From NCBI GenBank assembly GCA_934489895.1, contig CAKSST010000015.1, positions 1-45,628 of the forward strand: a stretch of DNA of 45,628 nt, given 5' to 3'. Below the pieces are notes generated by a model. The model was not told where the DNA came from, ran no database searches, and was given only the letters and a program-made list of their open reading frames with translations. Source of the stretch: an uncultured Eubacteriales bacterium. Lineage in GTDB: Bacteria > Bacillota > Clostridia > Oscillospirales > Acutalibacteraceae. The translations under genes and the position numbers were made by a program. The first letter of the stretch is position 1; every line of letters begins with the position of its first letter. Shown piece by piece: positions 42,980 through 45,628 of the stretch.

Positions 42980-43116
42980 ATTAATTCTCCTTATATTAAG
43001 AGTACGGTAAATATTGTTAAAAGAACACCGTCAAAATACTATCGGCAGACTTTGACAAAAGCTTGTTATCGACTAACTGTTTATCAAGAGGATACCGACG
43101 CATTTATTTTGAAAGA

Positions 43117-44532
43117 TTATTTGCTTAAATACTCGTCAATGGCTTTAGCTGCAGTTTTGCCAGCGCCCATTGCAGAAATAACGGTTGCTGCACCTGTTAC
43201 AGCATCACCGCCGGCATATACGCCTTTGCGCGATGTAAGTGCATCTTCGTTTATGATAATACCGCCGCGGCTGTTAACTTCAAGACCGTCAGTGGTATCT
43301 TTTATGAGAGGATTAGGTGATGTGCCGATAGACATAACAACAGTATTGACATCTAACACAAATTCAGAGCCATCAATAGCGATAGGGCGGCGTCTCCCCT
43401 TTTCATCAGGCTCGCCAAGCTCCATACGGATACATTTCATACCTGTTACAAAACCGTTTTTACTATCACGGGGGTCTTCAGGATTCTGATGTCCAAGTAT
43501 CTCAACAGGATTGGTAAGCAGACAAAAATCAATTCCTTCTTCAATTGCGTGTTCAACCTCTTCCTTGCGGGCAGGAAGTTCTTGCATTGAACGGCGGTAA
43601 ACAATATATACTTTTTCAGCTCCGAGCCGAAGAGCAGTTCTGGCAGCATCCATTGCAACATTTCCACCGCCGACAACAGCAACCTTACCGCCTTTCATAA
43701 TAGGTGTATCTGAGTCTTCCTTGTATGCTTTCATGAGATTGCTTCTTGTAAGAAACTCGTTTGCGGAATAAACACCTTTAAGCGATTCACCGGGGATGCC
43801 CATAAAATTAGGCAAACCGGCGCCTGAACCAATAAATACAGCCTCATAGCCCATATCAAACAACTCATCTACTGTAAGAGTTTTGCCGATTACAACGTTT
43901 GTTTGAATATCAACATCAAGAGCTTTAAGACCGTCAACCTCTTTAGCAACAATTGACTTGGGCAAACGGAACTCAGGAATACCATACACAAGCACGCCGC
44001 CTGCGGTGTGCAAAGCTTCAAAAACTGTTACTTTATAACCCTTTTTAGCAAGATCTCCTGCGCAGGTAAGACCGGAAGGACCTGAACCGACAACGGCAAC
44101 TTTATGACCGTTAAATTCGGGTTTTTCGGGTTGCTCGGCAGAGAAAGTATTGTGCCAGTCGGCAACAAAACGTTCAAGTCTGCCAATACCAACTGATTCA
44201 CCCTTTATACCGCGTACACATTGGGATTCACACTGTGTTTCCTGCGGACAAACTCTGCCGCAAACAGCAGGCAGTGAAGAAGAGTCCGAAATTATTCTAT
44301 AAGCAGCTTCAAACTCGCCCTTTTTAATCTCTTCAATAAACTCAGGAATGCGTATTTTAACAGGACAACCTGAAACACAGGGCATATTTTTGCAGTTTAA
44401 ACAACGCATTGATTCATCAATTGCAGTTTCCTCAGTATATCCCAGCGCAACCTCGTCAAAATTGTGTGCTCTAACCTTTGCATCTTGAGTGGGCATTTCA
44501 TTTCTTTTAAGCGACATATTTGCTTTAGCCAT
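43117..44532 (-). CDS. nfnB: NfnB: NADPH-binding subunit of electron-bifurcating transhydrogenase (GltD-like)
   Basis: A 471-aa flavoprotein. The N-terminus carries the cysteine clusters CLNCKNMPCVSGCPVKI and CGRVCPQETQCESQC for two 4Fe-4S centres. FAD binding GSGPSGLTCAGDLAKKG follows near residue 150, then the NADPH-binding VVGGGNVAMDAARTALRLGA near 288, and SIGTSPNPL and GVYAGGDAVTGAATV near the end. The family includes glutamate synthase small subunit and sulfide dehydrogenase SudA; pairing with NfnA two bases upstream and the absence of a large GltS subunit favour NfnAB: NADH + reduced ferredoxin reduce 2 NADP+. The ATG has AAGGAGGTG placed inside the end of nfnA, so the two are coupled. 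Confidence 0.9.
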   Translation of the reverse strand: MAKANMSLKRNEMPTQDAKVRAHNFDEVALGYTEETAIDESMRCLNCKNMPCVSGCPVKIRIPEFIEEIKKGEFEAAYRIISDSSSLPAVCGRVCPQETQCESQCVRGIKGESVGIGRLERFVADWHNTFSAEQPEKPEFNGHKVAVVGSGPSGLTCAGDLAKKGYKVTVFEALHTAGGVLVYGIPEFRLPKSIVAKEVDGLKALDVDIQTNVVIGKTLTVDELFDMGYEAVFIGSGAGLPNFMGIPGESLKGVYSANEFLTRSNLMKAYKEDSDTPIMKGGKVAVVGGGNVAMDAARTALRLGAEKVYIVYRRSMQELPARKEEVEHAIEEGIDFCLLTNPVEILGHQNPEDPRDSKNGFVTGMKCIRMELGEPDEKGRRRPIAIDGSEFVLDVNTVVMSIGTSPNPLIKDTTDGLEVNSRGGIIINEDALTSRKGVYAGGDAVTGAATVISAMGAGKTAAKAIDEYLSK

Positions 44533-44534
44533 TA

Positions 44535-45389
44535 TCAGAGCACCTCCTTTTTAAACAGGCTGCATGTTTTTTCGTGAGCGTGACGCTCAAAGTCGCCATA
44601 CATCCTACCGCGTGACATAGCCTCGTCAAAATCAACCTCAAAACCATTAAAATCGGGTCCGTCTACGCAGGCAAACTTGGTTACCTTTTTGCCGTCAATA
44701 TTCAAAGTTAAACGGCAGCCGCCGCACATTCCTGTACCGTCAATCATAATGGGGTTCATAGAAACTGTTACAGGCGTGCTGTAAGGCTTGGCAGTTTCAA
44801 CAACAAATTTCATCATAATCAAAGGGCCGATGGTTATGATCATATCAAATTGCTCACCGTTATCAAGCATCTCTTTGAGCGGAACGGTAACGTTACCGTG
44901 TCTGCCGTAAGAGCCGTCATCGGTCATGATAATAAGGTTGTCAGAGCAATCAGAAAATTCTTTTTCCAAAATAAGCAGATCTTTGTTTCTAAAGCCAACA
45001 ATGCTTGTAACCTTTGCACCCATTTCGTGAAGCTTTTGTGCAATGGGCATTGCAATTGCGCAGCCAACACCGCCGCCGACAATACATACATTATTTAAGC
45101 CTTCAAGATGAGTAGCAATACCAAGTGGACCGCAAAAATCCTGAATATAATCGCCTTGCTCTTTATGCTTTAATTTTTCGGTAGTACCACCTACAGCCTG
45201 AAAAATAATTTTTACTGTTCCCTGCTTTTTGTCAGTACCTGCAACAGTAAGAGGAATACGCTCACCGTCCTCATCAACCCTTAAAATAATAAATTGACCT
45301 GGCTGTGCTTTGTTAGCAACCAACGGTGCTTTAATTTCCAACTCAACAACAGTGGGATTTAAGACTTTTTTACTTGTTATTTTGTACAT
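44535..45389 (-). CDS. nfnA: NfnA: ferredoxin-NADP+ reductase subunit of the bifurcating transhydrogenase
   Basis: A 284-aa protein of the dihydroorotate dehydrogenase electron-transfer type. FAD part with GQFIILRVDEDGERIPLT (R-x-x-L/I-T-like) near residue 35-55; nucleotide part with VGGGVGCAIAMPIAQKL near 108; a 2Fe-2S site MIDGTGMCGGCRLTL and FACVDGPDF, with an Asp/Cys ligand arrangement known for NfnA. AGAATAGGTT precedes ATG 45389 after a GGGAG site. It is the first gene of nfnAB and links the NADH, NADPH and ferredoxin pools, consistent with the neighbouring redox-sensing cluster. Confidence 0.9.
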   Translation of the reverse strand: MYKITSKKVLNPTVVELEIKAPLVANKAQPGQFIILRVDEDGERIPLTVAGTDKKQGTVKIIFQAVGGTTEKLKHKEQGDYIQDFCGPLGIATHLEGLNNVCIVGGGVGCAIAMPIAQKLHEMGAKVTSIVGFRNKDLLILEKEFSDCSDNLIIMTDDGSYGRHGNVTVPLKEMLDNGEQFDMIITIGPLIMMKFVVETAKPYSTPVTVSMNPIMIDGTGMCGGCRLTLNIDGKKVTKFACVDGPDFNGFEVDFDEAMSRGRMYGDFERHAHEKTCSLFKKEVL

Positions 45390-45628
45390 AACCTATTCTC
45401 CCATCAGGATGTAATATTTATTGTAAAAAACATTAACATTCTATAGTATTCTACAGTACAACATAATATAAAGCACAACTGCTCATTTAATTATAATAAC
45501 ACACAATTATTAAAATCTCAATAATTGAATGCAAAAAATGTGTGTTGGGTTTGTAGGATTACAATAGATGTGTTACAGAATCTAATAAAAAATAGTGACG
45601 AATGGAAAATCCTGTGTTACAGTTAAGT
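45390..45628. other. Upstream region of nfnAB, no gene seen
   Basis: 239 bases, very A/T-rich. It should hold the nfnAB promoter on the minus strand. I looked for a Rex-like TTGTTAA-N4-TTAACAA operator and did not find a convincing one. Confidence 0.4.

Noticed and set aside
43052..43489. Plus-strand frame of 145 codons
   Set aside because: Antisense shadow of the end of nfnB.
45390..45628. Rex operator upstream of nfnAB
   Set aside because: No sequence close to TTGTTAA-N4-TTAACAA found; only loosely similar A/T-rich stretches.

Overview
The window looks like a chromosomal segment of a low-GC, spore-forming Clostridia species, most likely of the Oscillospirales/Ruminococcaceae type. The signs are a YunB-like sporulation gene, a pyrophosphate-dependent phosphofructokinase, an NfnAB electron-bifurcating pair, a sensory [FeFe]-hydrogenase module, and consensus TTGACA/TATAAT promoters with AAGGAGG ribosome binding sites. 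The taxon is an inference; no rRNA is present.

Layout. (1) 1-11073 is a polymorphic-toxin locus. A full-length secreted Rhs/YD-repeat protein of 2339 aa (4054-11073, minus) ends in a ParB/sulfiredoxin-like tip and is followed 15 bases later by a candidate immunity gene. Beyond a degraded large serine recombinase lies a displaced 'orphan' Rhs tip with a GIY-YIG-like nuclease domain and its own candidate immunity gene, which runs off the left edge. (2) 11131-17566 is core genome: class II aldolase and PPi-phosphofructokinase (divergent, each with a clear promoter), a small lipoprotein, DNA ligase LigA, YunB, a cytidylate-kinase-like protein and tRNA-Leu(UAG). (3) About 17640-36240 is an accessory region starting just downstream of the tRNA. 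It holds a transglutaminase-like membrane protein; a Fic / SNF2 helicase / membrane protein / truncated methyltransferase-nuclease operon that looks like a damaged restriction or defence module; a cluster of small unknown proteins; a 2.1-kb non-coding block; a tyrosine integrase with an internal stop; two degraded serine recombinases; remnants of a bacitracin-type ABC transporter and two-component system; a ParB fragment; and an IS3-type transposase fragment. (4) 36262-45628 returns to core-like genes: a MerR/TipAS regulator, a sugar-phosphate isomerase/epimerase-like protein, a lactate/malate dehydrogenase family enzyme, and an apparent redox/hydrogen-sensing operon (two small 2Fe-2S proteins, a HydS-like hydrogenase with a PAS domain, and a PP2C/SpoIIE-type phosphatase) downstream of nfnAB.

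The most unusual stretch is 26691-28780. It contains an RNA-like element with two mutually exclusive long stems and a terminator, then a hairpin-dense stretch of about 0.5-0.9 kb that resembles a large structured RNA, then an array of 24-base units with a palindromic CATTTYGAAATG core interspersed with perfect 10-15 bp inverted repeats, then integrase-arm-like motifs directly in front of the integrase. I do not recognise this as a described element. All four site-specific recombinases in the window carry stops or frameshifts, so the accessory region appears to be decaying.
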